A stretch of DNA of 64,000 nucleotides from Oceanicaulis alexandrii DSM 11625 (GCF_000420265.1 NZ_ATUP01000001.1:1984001-2048000), one strand, 5' to 3'. Positions 18,081 through 26,546 are shown, counted from the stretch's first letter. Program-made: numbers and translations. Notes: generated by a model not told the origin, from the letters alone.

Positions 18081-19469
18081 ATGACCGTCCTTCGACTGTA
18101 TGACACCGCCGCTCGCAAAAAGCGCGACTTCGTCCCGATCAATCCAGAGCGGGTGACGATGTATGTGTGTGGTCCGACGGTGTATTCTGAAGCCCATATT
18201 GGAAATTTCCGCCCGCCAGTGGCGTTTGACGTGCTGTTCCGTCTGCTGCGACACATCTATGGCGCGGACCATGTGGTCTATGCGCGCAACATCACCGACG
18301 TGGACGACAAGATCAACAAGGCGGCGGCTGACGCCGGCGTTGATATTTCCGTGATCACGGACAAATACGCCGCAATCTATCGCGAAGACAGCGCCGCTCT
18401 GGCGATCCTGCCGCCTTCACTGGAACCGGCCGCCACCGCGCACATGCCGCAAATGATCGCGATGATCGAAAAACTGATGGCGGACGGCTTCGCCTACGCC
18501 GCCGAAGGGCATGTGCTGTTTTCCGTCAGCGCCTATGACAATTACGGCAAGCTCTCTGGGCGGGATCTGGAAGACATGATCGCGGGCGCGCGTGTGGAAG
18601 TCGCGCCCTATAAGCGTGACCCTGCTGATTTTGTTTTGTGGAAGCCCTCCAAAACGGGTGAGCCGGAATGGGACGCGCCTTTCGGGGCGGGACGTCCGGG
18701 CTGGCATCTTGAATGCTCGGCCATGATCGAGGCGACCTTGGGGGAAACCATCGACATTCATGGCGGCGGCGGAGACCTCGTCTTCCCGCACCATGAGAAC
18801 GAAGTGGCCCAGTCTGTCTGCGCCCATGGCGGCGCGGCGCTGGCCAATTACTGGCTGCATAACGGCTTCCTCTCCATGGCGTCCGAGAAGATGTCCAAGT
18901 CTCTGGGCAATGTGATCAAGCCCAATGACCTGCTGCAGGCCGGGGTTAAGGGCGAGACCATTCGCTACGCCCTGATGACGGGCCATTACCGGGCGCCGCT
19001 GGACTGGAACGCCAAGCTTCTCGAGGTCACGCAGCGGTCGCTGGATCGTCTGTATGGCGTCCTGCGGCGGCTCAAGGATGTCGAGGCGGCTGAGGTGGAC
19101 GTGCCCGCGGCAGTGCTGGAGGCGCTGCTCGATGATCTGAACACCCCCAAGGCGCTGGCCGCGCTGTTTGAGATCGCCGGTCGCGCCAACAAGGCCGAGA
19201 GCGAGCAAGAGCAGGCGCAAGCCAAGGGCGAACTGCTGGCGGCGGGACGCCTGCTTGGATTGTTTGAAGCGGACCCTGACGCCTGGTTTGGTCTCGATAC
19301 GGTCGATGAAGCGCTGCGTGCGGAGATCGACCAATTGCTCGCAGAGCGTCTTGAAGCGCGCCAGGCCAAGGACTTCGCCAAGGCGGACTCCATCCGTGAA
19401 ATCCTGACGTCGAAAAACGTTCAGGTGGATGATGGTCCGGAAGGCGCCACCTGGCGGCTGAAGGGCTGA
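18081..19469 (+). CDS. cysS: cysteinyl-tRNA synthetase
   Basis: 462 aa from the ATG at 18081 (MTVLRLYDTAARKK); an upstream in-frame start would add residues not found in the family. Class I motifs are YVCGPTVYSEAHIGNFRP (HIGH as HIGN, with the zinc-binding Cys) and EKMSKSLGNVI (KMSKS). Zn ligands continue in WHLECSAMIEATLGETIDIHGGGGDLVFPHHENE. The C-terminal DALR-like and anticodon-binding region ends RQAKDFAKADSIREILT, as usual. It charges tRNA-Cys. It is followed within 40 bp by the Fe-S scaffold gene, a sensible partner for cysteine use. Confidence 0.97.
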   Translation: MTVLRLYDTAARKKRDFVPINPERVTMYVCGPTVYSEAHIGNFRPPVAFDVLFRLLRHIYGADHVVYARNITDVDDKINKAAADAGVDISVITDKYAAIYREDSAALAILPPSLEPAATAHMPQMIAMIEKLMADGFAYAAEGHVLFSVSAYDNYGKLSGRDLEDMIAGARVEVAPYKRDPADFVLWKPSKTGEPEWDAPFGAGRPGWHLECSAMIEATLGETIDIHGGGGDLVFPHHENEVAQSVCAHGGAALANYWLHNGFLSMASEKMSKSLGNVIKPNDLLQAGVKGETIRYALMTGHYRAPLDWNAKLLEVTQRSLDRLYGVLRRLKDVEAAEVDVPAAVLEALLDDLNTPKALAALFEIAGRANKAESEQEQAQAKGELLAAGRLLGLFEADPDAWFGLDTVDEALRAEIDQLLAERLEARQAKDFAKADSIREILTSKNVQVDDGPEGATWRLKG

Positions 19470-19508
19470 GGCCTTGAAATCGACCGCTTGGGAGCGGACA
19501 TAACGCTC

Positions 19509-19943
19509 ATGAGCGACATCTATTCCAACGACCTGCTCGAACTGGCGGCTGATATCCCGCATATCGGCCGCCTGAGCGCTCCCCATGGCAGCGCCCACAA
19601 GGTCTCCCGGATTTGCGGGTCCGAGCTGACGCTGGACCTCAAACTGGATGAAGGGCGTATTTCCGAAATCGGGCTTGAGCTGCAAGCCTGTGCGCTGGGC
19701 CAGGCCAGCGCCAGCGTGTTCGCCCGGTCGGCGATCGGGGCTGACCTGGACGAAATTCGCGCCGCGCGGGAAGCGCTACGGGCGATGCTGAAAGAGGGTG
19801 CGCCGCCGCCAGGCGGCCGGTTTTCCGCCCTGGTCGCGCTTCAGCCCGCCGCCGCCTATCGCCAGCGTCATGGGTCTATACTGCTGGCGTTTGACGCGGC
19901 GCTGGAGGCTTTTGAGGCGGCGCTCGCTCAAACTCAGGCCTAA
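19509..19943 (+). CDS. iron-sulfur cluster assembly scaffold protein, NifU/IscU N-terminal type
   Basis: 144 aa from the ATG at 19509. The IscU-like fold is recognisable from LLELAADIPHIGRL, then KVSRICGSELTLDL and LELQACALGQASASVFARSAIG. Only two of the three canonical scaffold Cys are present (Cys36, Cys61); the third position, late in the fold (ALQPAAAYRQRHGSILLAFDA), has none. This variant is common in alphaproteobacteria, where it sits next to yidD, so it may be a cluster carrier rather than a classical scaffold. It lies between cysS and yidD on the same strand. Confidence 0.85.
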   Translation: MSDIYSNDLLELAADIPHIGRLSAPHGSAHKVSRICGSELTLDLKLDEGRISEIGLELQACALGQASASVFARSAIGADLDEIRAAREALRAMLKEGAPPPGGRFSALVALQPAAAYRQRHGSILLAFDAALEAFEAALAQTQA

Positions 19944-19995
19944 TAGGGGACTCGGAACGAGTTTTGGATTGATCACGTGCGGAACTGGGCTTCTA

Positions 19996-20352
19996 ATGTG
20001 TAGACGAGCTGGACTTGCACGCTTGCCGACTCGCGTTGGACTGGTATTGCTGCGCGCTTATCAAATCGGACTGTCTCCGATCCTTTACGCGTTTGGCGTG
20101 CGTTGCCGACATCAGCCCAGTTGTTCGAACTACGCAACCGATTGCGTTCGCGAACAAGGGTTGTGGCGCGGCTCCTGGCTGGCGGCGGGTCGAGTGCTTC
20201 GGTGCCGGCCAGGCGGCAGCTGGGGATATGACCCGGCTCCCGCACCTCGCCCGAGAACGGCGTGGTGGAAAGTCTGGGCGCTGCGCGAGGGGCCAGTGCG
20301 AGACAGGCAAGGCTACATACATCCGGCGGGTGAAACGCCGGATCGTGAATGA
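19996..20352 (+). CDS. yidD: membrane protein insertion efficiency factor YidD
   Basis: 118 aa from the ATG at 19996; the frame is open further upstream but the extra sequence is not YidD-like. The diagnostic core is LLRAYQIGLSPIL followed by CRHQPSCSNYATDCV, with paired Cys, and a basic RCRPGGSWGYDP segment. YidD assists YidC-dependent membrane insertion through an amphipathic N-terminal helix. The C-terminal tail (about 40 residues, Arg/Trp rich) is longer than in E. coli. Its last codons overlap the next gene's start in ATGA. Confidence 0.9.
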   Translation: MCRRAGLARLPTRVGLVLLRAYQIGLSPILYAFGVRCRHQPSCSNYATDCVREQGLWRGSWLAAGRVLRCRPGGSWGYDPAPAPRPRTAWWKVWALREGPVRDRQGYIHPAGETPDRE

Positions 20353-21251
20353 GTGGGGGAACGGACGTGGATCAACCAGTCCGATCGGGCATCTCGGCGG
20401 TCATCGTGACCTTTCGCACAGGTGACGTCCTGCTTGAGTGCGTGGATTCCGTGCTGGCGGCGCCCGATGTGGACGAGCTTGTGCTCGTCAATCACGATAA
20501 TCCGTCCGACATGGTCGACCAGCTTGAACAGCGCGCCCGTCATGACGGGCGGCTGAAGCTGATTCATACCGGCGCCAATCTGGGCTTCTCCCGCGGCTGC
20601 AATATCGGAGCGAAGTCCGCCCAAGGCGATGTTCTGTTGTTCCTCAACCCGGATGCGGTTCTGAAACCGGGCGACGCCATCCGCCTGCGCGAGACCCTGC
20701 AGGGGCGAACCGAGCCCGCCATTATCGGCGCCCGTCTGATCGGACCTGATGGCAAGGAGCAGCGCGGGGCTCGTCGCGGCGCCCTGACCCTGGGCTCTGC
20801 GTTCACGGGGTTCCTGGGTCTGTCGTGCGCCTTTCACCGCGAACATGAACCGCTTCCCGGCGAGCCGGTGCAGATGCCGACGGTTTCAGGGGCGGCCATG
20901 GTGATGACCCGCCATGGATTTGAGATGCTTGACGGGTTTGACGAGGGTTATTTCCTCCATGTGGAGGATATCGACATCTGCAAGCGCGCCCGGGACGCGG
21001 GCGGTGAGGTCGTGTTTGAACCGCGCGTGGAGATCGCCCATGTGGGATCAACCTCCAAGATCAGCCAGGTGAAGGTGGAAATCTTCAAGGCGCTGGGGCT
21101 GGCGCGCTATTTCACCCTGCATGGCGGCCTGATCGGTCCGGTGCAGGGCTTTGTGCTGGGACCGGTCTTTCTGATGGGCGCGCTGGCGCGTTCGCTTGTC
21201 TCGCGCCTGCAGGCGCGCTCTGGCGCCAAGCTGTCAGCGACCGATCTCTGA
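20349..21251 (+). CDS. glycosyltransferase family 2, rhamnosyltransferase-like
   Basis: 300 aa GT-A fold enzyme. Motifs: SAVIVTFRTGDVLLECVDSV (nucleotide-binding N-terminus), NLGFSRGCNIGAKSAQGDVLLFLNPDAVL (metal/sugar-nucleotide motif), and FDEGYFLHVEDIDICKRARDAG, the ED-D-x-x-x-R acceptor-site motif of WbbL/RfbF-type enzymes. A hydrophobic C-terminal stretch (GLIGPVQGFVLGPVFLMGAL) suggests membrane association. The likely role is transfer of a deoxysugar or similar to a polysaccharide or LPS core. It is translationally coupled to yidD through a 4-base overlap. Confidence 0.88.
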   Translation: MSGGTDVDQPVRSGISAVIVTFRTGDVLLECVDSVLAAPDVDELVLVNHDNPSDMVDQLEQRARHDGRLKLIHTGANLGFSRGCNIGAKSAQGDVLLFLNPDAVLKPGDAIRLRETLQGRTEPAIIGARLIGPDGKEQRGARRGALTLGSAFTGFLGLSCAFHREHEPLPGEPVQMPTVSGAAMVMTRHGFEMLDGFDEGYFLHVEDIDICKRARDAGGEVVFEPRVEIAHVGSTSKISQVKVEIFKALGLARYFTLHGGLIGPVQGFVLGPVFLMGALARSLVSRLQARSGAKLSATDL

Positions 21252-21264
21252 AGGACAAGCAGCC

Positions 21265-21819
21265 CTAGGGCGTATCAGCACCTGCCGCATCTTGCACGGT
21301 GAGATCGTCTCCGAACTCTGGAACCGGACGAGCGTTCGCCTCGACGTTTGTGGCCGCGACGCCGTTTTCGGCGATATCACGGATCAACCAGTTCATTTCC
21401 TCGATCTCGCGCCGTTGAGCTTGAATGATTTCATCGGCCAACTGGCGCACACGAGCGTCTTCAAGAGCTGCGCGTTCGCTCGTCATGATGGCGATGGAAT
21501 GGTGCGGGATCATCGCCCTCATGTAGGACTGGTCGCCGACAGTGACCTGGGATCGGACCAGAAACAGCGCCAGGATGAAAACCAAGGCGCTGCCGGCGTA
21601 GATGCCGAGATTGAGTTTGGTGTTCTTGTACATGCCTAGCATGAAGGAGAGCATGACCACCGCCATCGCCGCGCCCATTACAAAGGTCATGTAGAACCGG
21701 GTTTCGCTCCAGCGTAGATGCTCGAATGCGAAGGTGTTGAAATACATCAGGATGAACATGATCAGGGATGACGTCCCGATCATGGCGGCGAAGCGCCAGT
21801 ACTTGTTGTTGTCGGTCAT
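21265..21819 (-). CDS. DUF305 domain membrane protein
   Basis: 184 aa. Three predicted transmembrane helices fill the first 95 residues (MIGTSSLIMFILMYF; FYMTFVMGAAMAVVMLSFMLGMY; LGIYAGSALVFILALFLV), followed by a DUF305 domain whose signature is MRAMIPHHSIAIMTSERA and LADEIIQAQRREIEEMNWLI. The His pair and Met residues resemble the metal-binding four-helix core of the family, members of which are linked to copper handling. The C-terminal tail (about 35 residues) is acidic and likely disordered. It is convergent with the GT2 gene, 13 bases away. Confidence 0.87.
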   Translation of the reverse strand: MTDNNKYWRFAAMIGTSSLIMFILMYFNTFAFEHLRWSETRFYMTFVMGAAMAVVMLSFMLGMYKNTKLNLGIYAGSALVFILALFLVRSQVTVGDQSYMRAMIPHHSIAIMTSERAALEDARVRQLADEIIQAQRREIEEMNWLIRDIAENGVAATNVEANARPVPEFGDDLTVQDAAGADTP

Positions 21820-21921
21820 CAGAACCCTCAGTTTCGAAAAACTAGGAGGACTTGCAACGCTGTTCAGGCGCAGTTGTTCCGAGATTTGGGTCTGAAAAAC
21901 AGACGCGCCGGACGCAGGGCG

Positions 21922-22824
21922 TCAACGCGGTGGAAACGGCCCTGCCTTGCTGAGCGCGGATTCGATGGGGTGTTTAAGCGCAACCTGTTCGAGCCAGTGG
22001 GCTGTCTCAATCATCTTGTCCAGATCAATGCCGGTGCTGAACCCGCCGCGTTCGAGCATGTAAACCACGTCCTCGGTCGCCACATTACCGGTTGCTTTCG
22101 GAGCGAACGGACAGCCGCCAATCCCGCCCGCTGACGCGTCGATCACATCCACGCCTGCCTCGACGGCGGCGTAGACATTGGCGATGGCGGTGTTTCGGGT
22201 GTTGTGAAAGTGAAGGCGCAGGCGCGCTTTCGGCGCGGCCTTGCGGACGATCTCCACGGCTTTGCTGACCTGCCAGGGCGTCGCAACGCCAATGGTGTCG
22301 CCCAGCGCGATTTCGGTCGCCCCGGCGGCTGCGGCGCGTCCGGCCAGCTCGCCCAGGATCGCGGGATCCACCTCACCGTCAAACGGGTCTCCGAACGCGA
22401 CCGAGATGGTGGCGGAAAGCGGGATGCCCGCATCATGGGCGAGCACTGCGATGCGGTCCAGCAGATCGGCGGTGTCTTGTGGGGTGGCGTTCTGGTTGCG
22501 CTTTCCAAAGCCTTCAGAAGCGACCATGACGTAATTGATCTCGTCACAGCGCGACTCGATCGCCTGGCGCATGCCGCGCTCATTGAGCGCCAGCCCGATG
22601 AAGGACACGCCCTTGTGACGGTGGACCTGCTCCATCACGGCGACGGAGTCCGCCATTTTCGGCACCGCCTTGGGATTGACGAAGCTCGCCGCTTCCATGC
22701 GCTTGACCCCGGCGTCGATCAGCCGGTCGATGAAGTCCAGCTTTACGGAGGTTTCAAGCAGGACCGGGTCGTTTTGCAGGCCGTCGCGCGGTCCGACTTC
22801 AACGATCTCGATAGAACGGCTCAT
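21922..22824 (-). CDS. mvaB: hydroxymethylglutaryl-CoA lyase
   Basis: 300 aa TIM-barrel of the HMGL-like family. The N-terminal signature VEVGPRDGLQND has the metal-binding Asp and catalytic Arg. AASFVNPKAVPKMAD and LHFHNTRNTAIANVYAAVEAG follow, with the metal-ligand His pair in HFHNT, and then the active-site Cys loop GIGGCPFAPKATGNVATED. It cleaves HMG-CoA to acetyl-CoA and acetoacetate at the end of leucine breakdown. No other leucine genes are nearby. Instead it overlaps by four bases with the GT39 gene that precedes it on the minus strand. Confidence 0.94.
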   Translation of the reverse strand: MSRSIEIVEVGPRDGLQNDPVLLETSVKLDFIDRLIDAGVKRMEAASFVNPKAVPKMADSVAVMEQVHRHKGVSFIGLALNERGMRQAIESRCDEINYVMVASEGFGKRNQNATPQDTADLLDRIAVLAHDAGIPLSATISVAFGDPFDGEVDPAILGELAGRAAAAGATEIALGDTIGVATPWQVSKAVEIVRKAAPKARLRLHFHNTRNTAIANVYAAVEAGVDVIDASAGGIGGCPFAPKATGNVATEDVVYMLERGGFSTGIDLDKMIETAHWLEQVALKHPIESALSKAGPFPPR

Positions 22825-24524
22825 GGTCTGCTCCCAGAAGTTTCGGCGGCGCTGGCGTCGCAGCCGGTCGCGGCGATCAGCAACACCGTGTCGTCGCCGC
22901 GTGAATAATTGAACCCGTCCACAAGCCGCACCGCACAGGCGCGCTGCACAAACGGGCGCAGGGTCTCCGCCGCATTATCGCTCCAGCGGCTCAGATCAAA
23001 TACGTAAAGTCGCGGTGTGGAGAAATCGAGGCGCCCGGCCGCCAGATCTGCAGCGATCTCATCCGCATCGCGCAAATGCACCGCGCCGCGCGTCAGGAAG
23101 ACGAAGCTGGGCTCGGTGTAGGTGGAGACCAGTTCTGCATCCCCGACAAGCGCACGCATGTCCGCGACTTCCGCTGCTGCGGGGCCGGAGGGGAACAGGA
23201 TTTCGGCCGATGGCGCGACCACGCCCCGGCCCAGCCCATGCCAGCTGAGCCCGATCACCACCAGACCGATCAACGCCAGATCATAGCGTCGCATGTAAAG
23301 CGCGAAGGTCGCCGCGAGCCCGCAAAACACCATGATCCCGGTCGCCAGAAAGGCCGCCCATTGCGCGCCGGAAAACCGCCAGGCGAGCGCGATCAGAAGG
23401 CCGCTCGCCAAAAGGACGCCCAGACCCAGCAATCCCAGCCCCACAAGCCGCCAGCGGCGTTTCACCCGCCCCCAGCGGGCCAGACCGAGCCCGGCGATGA
23501 CGGCGAGGGCGGGATAGATCGGCAAGGGGTAGTGGGGCAGCTTGGTGGGGATCAGCTCCACCAGCAGCCAGGCAGGCGCGATAAAGGCGACTAGAAGGCG
23601 CGCGGCTTGTGCGTCTTGCGTCTGGTCGCGCCAATCCTTGACCAGGCTCGCCAGTCCCGTAGGCAGGCTGACGATCGCGGGCAGGAACAGAATGGGGAGG
23701 AGCAACAGATGACTGCCCGGCGGCGCGCCATGGCCTTCATGGCCAGAGACCAGCTTGGGCGCCATGTCGCCGCCCAGCGCGTCGGACAGGAAGGCGCCGT
23801 CCGTCGCAATCTGAACGCCGATCAGCCAGGGCAGAAGGATCAGCGCGGCCAGCACCGGGCCCGGCCAGTAGAAGAACACTTTCAGCCAGATCACGCGGCG
23901 TTCGAGCGCGCAAAGCGTCACCACCGCCAGCCCCATCATGGCGGGTGTTACCGGGCCCTTGATGAGCGCTCCCAACGCCACAAACACCCACATCAACATC
24001 GCCCAGCGGCGGCGGTGAGAGTCCGTTTTCGCCAACCAGACCTCGACAAGGGCGAGAAAGCTCAGCCCGGTCATGGCGCACAGAAGCGCGTCGGTCTTGG
24101 CGATGCCGCCTTCCGACGCCAGCAATAACGTGACGGACACCAGCGCCCCGGCGAAGACGCCCGTGCGATGATCGTAAAGGCGCCGGCCCGCCCAGAAGGC
24201 GCTCAGCGCAGCCAGGATCGCACCGAGCGCCGATGGCAGTCGGTAGGCCCAGATGTCACGCGCCTCCGGCCCGGTGGTCACCGCGACGCTCAGGCTTTGC
24301 AGCCAGTAGATCCCGATGGGCTTTTTGTGGCGCGGCTCGTCCTGAAACCGGATCTCGACGAAATCACCGCTTTCAAGCATTTGCGCGCTGGCCTGAGCGA
24401 AGCGCGCTTCGTCGCGGTCGAGCACGGGCAAGGTAAATACGCCCAGAAGACTGGCGATCAGGGCCAGGCCGGCGATGAACAGGCTGGCCCATTCGGTGTT
24501 TATCAGGCGATCTTGCAACGACAT
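22821..24524 (-). CDS. GT39 family (ArnT-like) lipid-linked sugar transferase
   Basis: 567 aa from the ATG at 24524 (MSLQDRLINTEW); longer in-frame starts add a non-conserved, non-hydrophobic leader. About 11-12 hydrophobic segments plus a periplasmic C-terminal domain. The N-terminal loop carries the PMT/ArnT acidic signature VLDRDEARFAQASAQMLESG and then RHKKPIGIYWLQ. ArnT enzymes move a sugar (L-Ara4N, GalN or mannose) from undecaprenyl phosphate to lipid A or another periplasmic acceptor. It diverges from a GT2 gene that could make the undecaprenyl-phosphate sugar, and its stop overlaps mvaB by four bases. Confidence 0.9.
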   Translation of the reverse strand: MSLQDRLINTEWASLFIAGLALIASLLGVFTLPVLDRDEARFAQASAQMLESGDFVEIRFQDEPRHKKPIGIYWLQSLSVAVTTGPEARDIWAYRLPSALGAILAALSAFWAGRRLYDHRTGVFAGALVSVTLLLASEGGIAKTDALLCAMTGLSFLALVEVWLAKTDSHRRRWAMLMWVFVALGALIKGPVTPAMMGLAVVTLCALERRVIWLKVFFYWPGPVLAALILLPWLIGVQIATDGAFLSDALGGDMAPKLVSGHEGHGAPPGSHLLLLPILFLPAIVSLPTGLASLVKDWRDQTQDAQAARLLVAFIAPAWLLVELIPTKLPHYPLPIYPALAVIAGLGLARWGRVKRRWRLVGLGLLGLGVLLASGLLIALAWRFSGAQWAAFLATGIMVFCGLAATFALYMRRYDLALIGLVVIGLSWHGLGRGVVAPSAEILFPSGPAAAEVADMRALVGDAELVSTYTEPSFVFLTRGAVHLRDADEIAADLAAGRLDFSTPRLYVFDLSRWSDNAAETLRPFVQRACAVRLVDGFNYSRGDDTVLLIAATGCDASAAETSGSRP

Positions 24525-24635
24525 GAACGGCCCGGGCGCAGAGAAAAAAGAAAAAGGTCGTGCGTCTGTGTGAATAATCGGTATGAAACGCGGCAAGATA
24601 TTCTTCAAGCAAGTCCGTCCAAGACGAAGCGTTTC

Positions 24636-25364
24636 ATGACTGATCCCCGCCCAGAGCTGAGTATTATCGCACCGATGCATAACGAGGCAGGTAACGCTGC
24701 GCGTCTTGCCGAAGAAATCTATAGCGTTCTGAAGGACCGGTCGCACGAAATCGTTCTGGTCAATGACGCCAGCACCGATGAGACGCTGGCTGAATTGCTG
24801 GCGGCGAAGGAGACCATCCCGACGCTGCGGATCGTGACGCACCGCAAGAACGCCGGCCAGTCTCGTGCGATCCGCACCGGCGTTCTGGCCGCCAAGGCGC
24901 CGCTGATCTGCATGCTGGATGGCGATGGCCAGAACCCGCCCGCCGATATTCCGACCCTAATCGACGCCCTGACAGCGGCGCCGGAGACCACCGGAATGGT
25001 GGCGGGGCGCCGCGTGGGACGCCAGGACAGCGCGTGGAAGAAAACCGCCTCGCGGCTTGGCAATGGCGTGCGCAAAGCCTTGCTGAATGACGATGCCGAC
25101 GACACAGGCTGCGGGCTCAAGGCCTTCCGTCGGGACGCCTATTTGCTATTGCCCTTCTTTGATCACCAGCACCGTTTCCTCCCCGCCTTGATGAAGCGCG
25201 AAGGCTTTGATGTGGGCTTTCGGGATGTGGGCCATAGGCCACGCACCGCCGGCCAATCGAAATATACCAATCTGGGACGTCTTTTCGCCTCTTTGAGCGA
25301 TATGCTAGGTATGATGTGGCTTAACAGTCGTGCGCGTCAGCCCGGCGGCTGGGACGAGGCCTGA
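24636..25364 (+). CDS. GT2 glycosyltransferase, polyprenyl-phosphate sugar synthase-like
   Basis: 242 aa from the ATG at 24636. DPM1/ArnC-like motifs: ELSIIAPMHNEAGNAARLAEE, EIVLVNDASTDETLAELLAA, ICMLDGDGQNPPADIPTLID (DxD and QxP motif) and DTGCGLKAFRRDAYL. It lacks the C-terminal transmembrane pair of ArnC, like soluble DPM1-type enzymes. A likely product is undecaprenyl-phosphate-linked hexose or aminosugar, which the divergent GT39 protein would use on the periplasmic side. No flippase or deacetylase is adjacent. The sugar identity is unknown. Confidence 0.88.
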   Translation: MTDPRPELSIIAPMHNEAGNAARLAEEIYSVLKDRSHEIVLVNDASTDETLAELLAAKETIPTLRIVTHRKNAGQSRAIRTGVLAAKAPLICMLDGDGQNPPADIPTLIDALTAAPETTGMVAGRRVGRQDSAWKKTASRLGNGVRKALLNDDADDTGCGLKAFRRDAYLLLPFFDHQHRFLPALMKREGFDVGFRDVGHRPRTAGQSKYTNLGRLFASLSDMLGMMWLNSRARQPGGWDEA

Positions 25365-25424
25365 TCAGGCGACCGAGATCTTCGGCGCCGGTGGTGGACG
25401 GGCGACGGGGATAGGAGAACGGTC

Positions 25425-25913
25425 ATGACCGGTCCGACGGGTTCAGGTGTCGCTGTGGGGCTCGCCAGCTCTGAAGCGCAGGTTCAACAGAGCGGGGGGC
25501 TCAACGTGTTTACGATTTTTCCGAAACTACTCATTCCCATGGCGGTTTATGCCCTGGTTGCCTATAGCGACGCTTTTTTTGGCGGCGAAGGCGCGTCCAT
25601 GCTGACCAATCCGCTGATCACCCTGGGCCTGCCCAGCGGAGAGTGGGCGGTGTCCGCCGCTGACCTGATCCTCACGCTGGCTCTGGCCATGCTGTTTATT
25701 GAAATGGTGGGATCCGCCAGTTCGGGCACGTCGTCCTTGCTCAATCATGGTCTGTCCATGGCGACCTTGCTGGTGGGCATTCTGCTCTTCCTGCTGGTTC
25801 CGGTCTTCGCCACCTCCACTTTCTTCCTGCTCATCGTGATGAGTCTTCTGGATGTGGTGGCGGGCTTCACCGTGACGGCCATTTCGGCGCGCCGCGATCT
25901 CGGCGCCGGCTAG
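25425..25913 (+). CDS. four-helix membrane protein of unknown function
   Basis: 162 aa. After a Gly/Ser-rich N-terminus of about 25 residues there are four hydrophobic segments: IFPKLLIPMAVYALVAY, ADLILTLALAMLFIEMVG, MATLLVGILLFLLVPVF and FFLLIVMSLLDVVAGFTV. Short loops separate them and an ARRDLGAG tail ends the protein. I do not recognise a named domain. It follows the GT2 gene by 60 bp on the same strand and precedes a terminator, so it could be the last gene of a GT2 transcript. A role in the same envelope pathway is possible but not shown. Confidence 0.75.
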   Translation: MTGPTGSGVAVGLASSEAQVQQSGGLNVFTIFPKLLIPMAVYALVAYSDAFFGGEGASMLTNPLITLGLPSGEWAVSAADLILTLALAMLFIEMVGSASSGTSSLLNHGLSMATLLVGILLFLLVPVFATSTFFLLIVMSLLDVVAGFTVTAISARRDLGAG

Positions 25914-25933
25914 TCGACAAGTCTGACGTAATG

Positions 25934-25966
25934 AAAACGGCCGGTTCCATGATGGAGCCGGCCGTT
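25934..25966. terminator. bidirectional terminator
   Basis: AAACGGCCGG (25935-25944) pairs with CCGGCCGTTT (25957-25966), and the inner TTCC/GGAG extends the stem with one wobble. On the minus strand it reads GCCGTTTTCATT, so it can end both the membrane-protein gene and the convergent small-ORF pair. Confidence 0.85.
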
Positions 25967-26003
25967 TGTGTTTCAGGCGAAGCCTGCGCTCTTGCTTCGG
26001 GTC

Positions 26004-26099
26004 TCAGATCATCACGAACAACAGCGCGAAGACCCAGGCGCCATCCCACAACGGACTGAACCGGTCCTGAAGGTCTTTCAGCGTGTAGAGCCTGCTCAT
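26004..26099 (-). CDS. 31-aa membrane-anchored small protein (candidate)
   Basis: An ORF of 31 codons plus stop, read directly from the sequence. It begins MSRLYTLKDLQDRFSP, a charged amphipathic-looking half, and ends in a hydrophobic half, AWVFALLFVMI. Its ATG overlaps the stop of the 118-aa ORF upstream in ATGA (26096-26099), the usual sign of translational coupling, and a terminator sits 38 bases after its stop. No homologue or function is recognised. The coupling and terminator position are the evidence; the size means chance cannot be ruled out. Confidence 0.5.
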   Translation of the reverse strand: MSRLYTLKDLQDRFSPLWDGAWVFALLFVMI

Positions 26100-26452
26100 G
26101 CCGACCGCTCCTGCGAACGGGGGCCGGGTTGGCCGCTCAGGGTCTGCTGGGCGCTGTCATAGGCGCGGGCATAGCGCGTCCGTTCACTGGCGTCTGCCCG
26201 CAGGCCGCGCCGCGGGTGCGGGAAGTCTGCCTGAACTTGAACCCCCACCGCGCTTGTCGCACGGGAGACGGCGGGGGGAGGCGCCAGCTCTGCGTCACGT
26301 TTGGCTGCGCGACGGTCCGGTCGGCCCGACGCGCGGCGATCCTCGCGCCGGCTCGGCGCGCCCGGCGTCGCAGGCTGAACCTGATCGGCGCGAGAGCGGG
26401 CGGGCGCGGGCAGCGCCAGACGGCGCGGAGAATTGGAACCAGAAACAAACAT
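26096..26452 (-). CDS. 118-aa Pro/Ala/Arg-rich protein of unknown function
   Basis: The protein starts MFVSGSNSPRRLALPAPARS, has a long low-complexity Arg/Ala/Pro middle, and a more ordered C-terminal third containing RADASERTRYARAYDSAQQT. All frames are open in this GC-rich stretch. I chose this one because its third positions are strongly G/C, its stop couples to the 31-codon ORF, and an AT-rich promoter-like region (26480-26520) lies directly upstream. It is probably intrinsically disordered at the N-terminus. No domain is recognised. Confidence 0.55.
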   Translation of the reverse strand: MFVSGSNSPRRLALPAPARSRADQVQPATPGAPSRREDRRASGRPDRRAAKRDAELAPPPAVSRATSAVGVQVQADFPHPRRGLRADASERTRYARAYDSAQQTLSGQPGPRSQERSA

Positions 26453-26546
26453 GACCTGAACCGAGCAAGGTCCAGGCCAAGTTTAACGCTTCGTTTACGT
26501 CTCTAAACGCGTCATTAACCGTGTTCGCGTTTCAAAACGGAACGGA

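Noticed and set aside
22821-24842. Longer start (24842) for the GT39 gene
   Set aside because: The additional 106 residues are polar and unlike the family, and they would overlap the divergent GT2 gene. The ATG at 24524 begins the family-like N-terminus.
26483-26497. CtrA-type site TTAA-N7-TTAA upstream of the 118-aa gene
   Set aside because: The second half is TTTA, one mismatch, and a single such match is expected by chance in AT-richer spacers.
26098-26506. Plus-strand open frames at 26098-26454 and 26129-26506
   Set aside because: They overlap the minus-strand 118-aa frame, lack a ribosome-binding site and are Gly/Ala/Arg-rich as expected for non-coding frames in this GC range.
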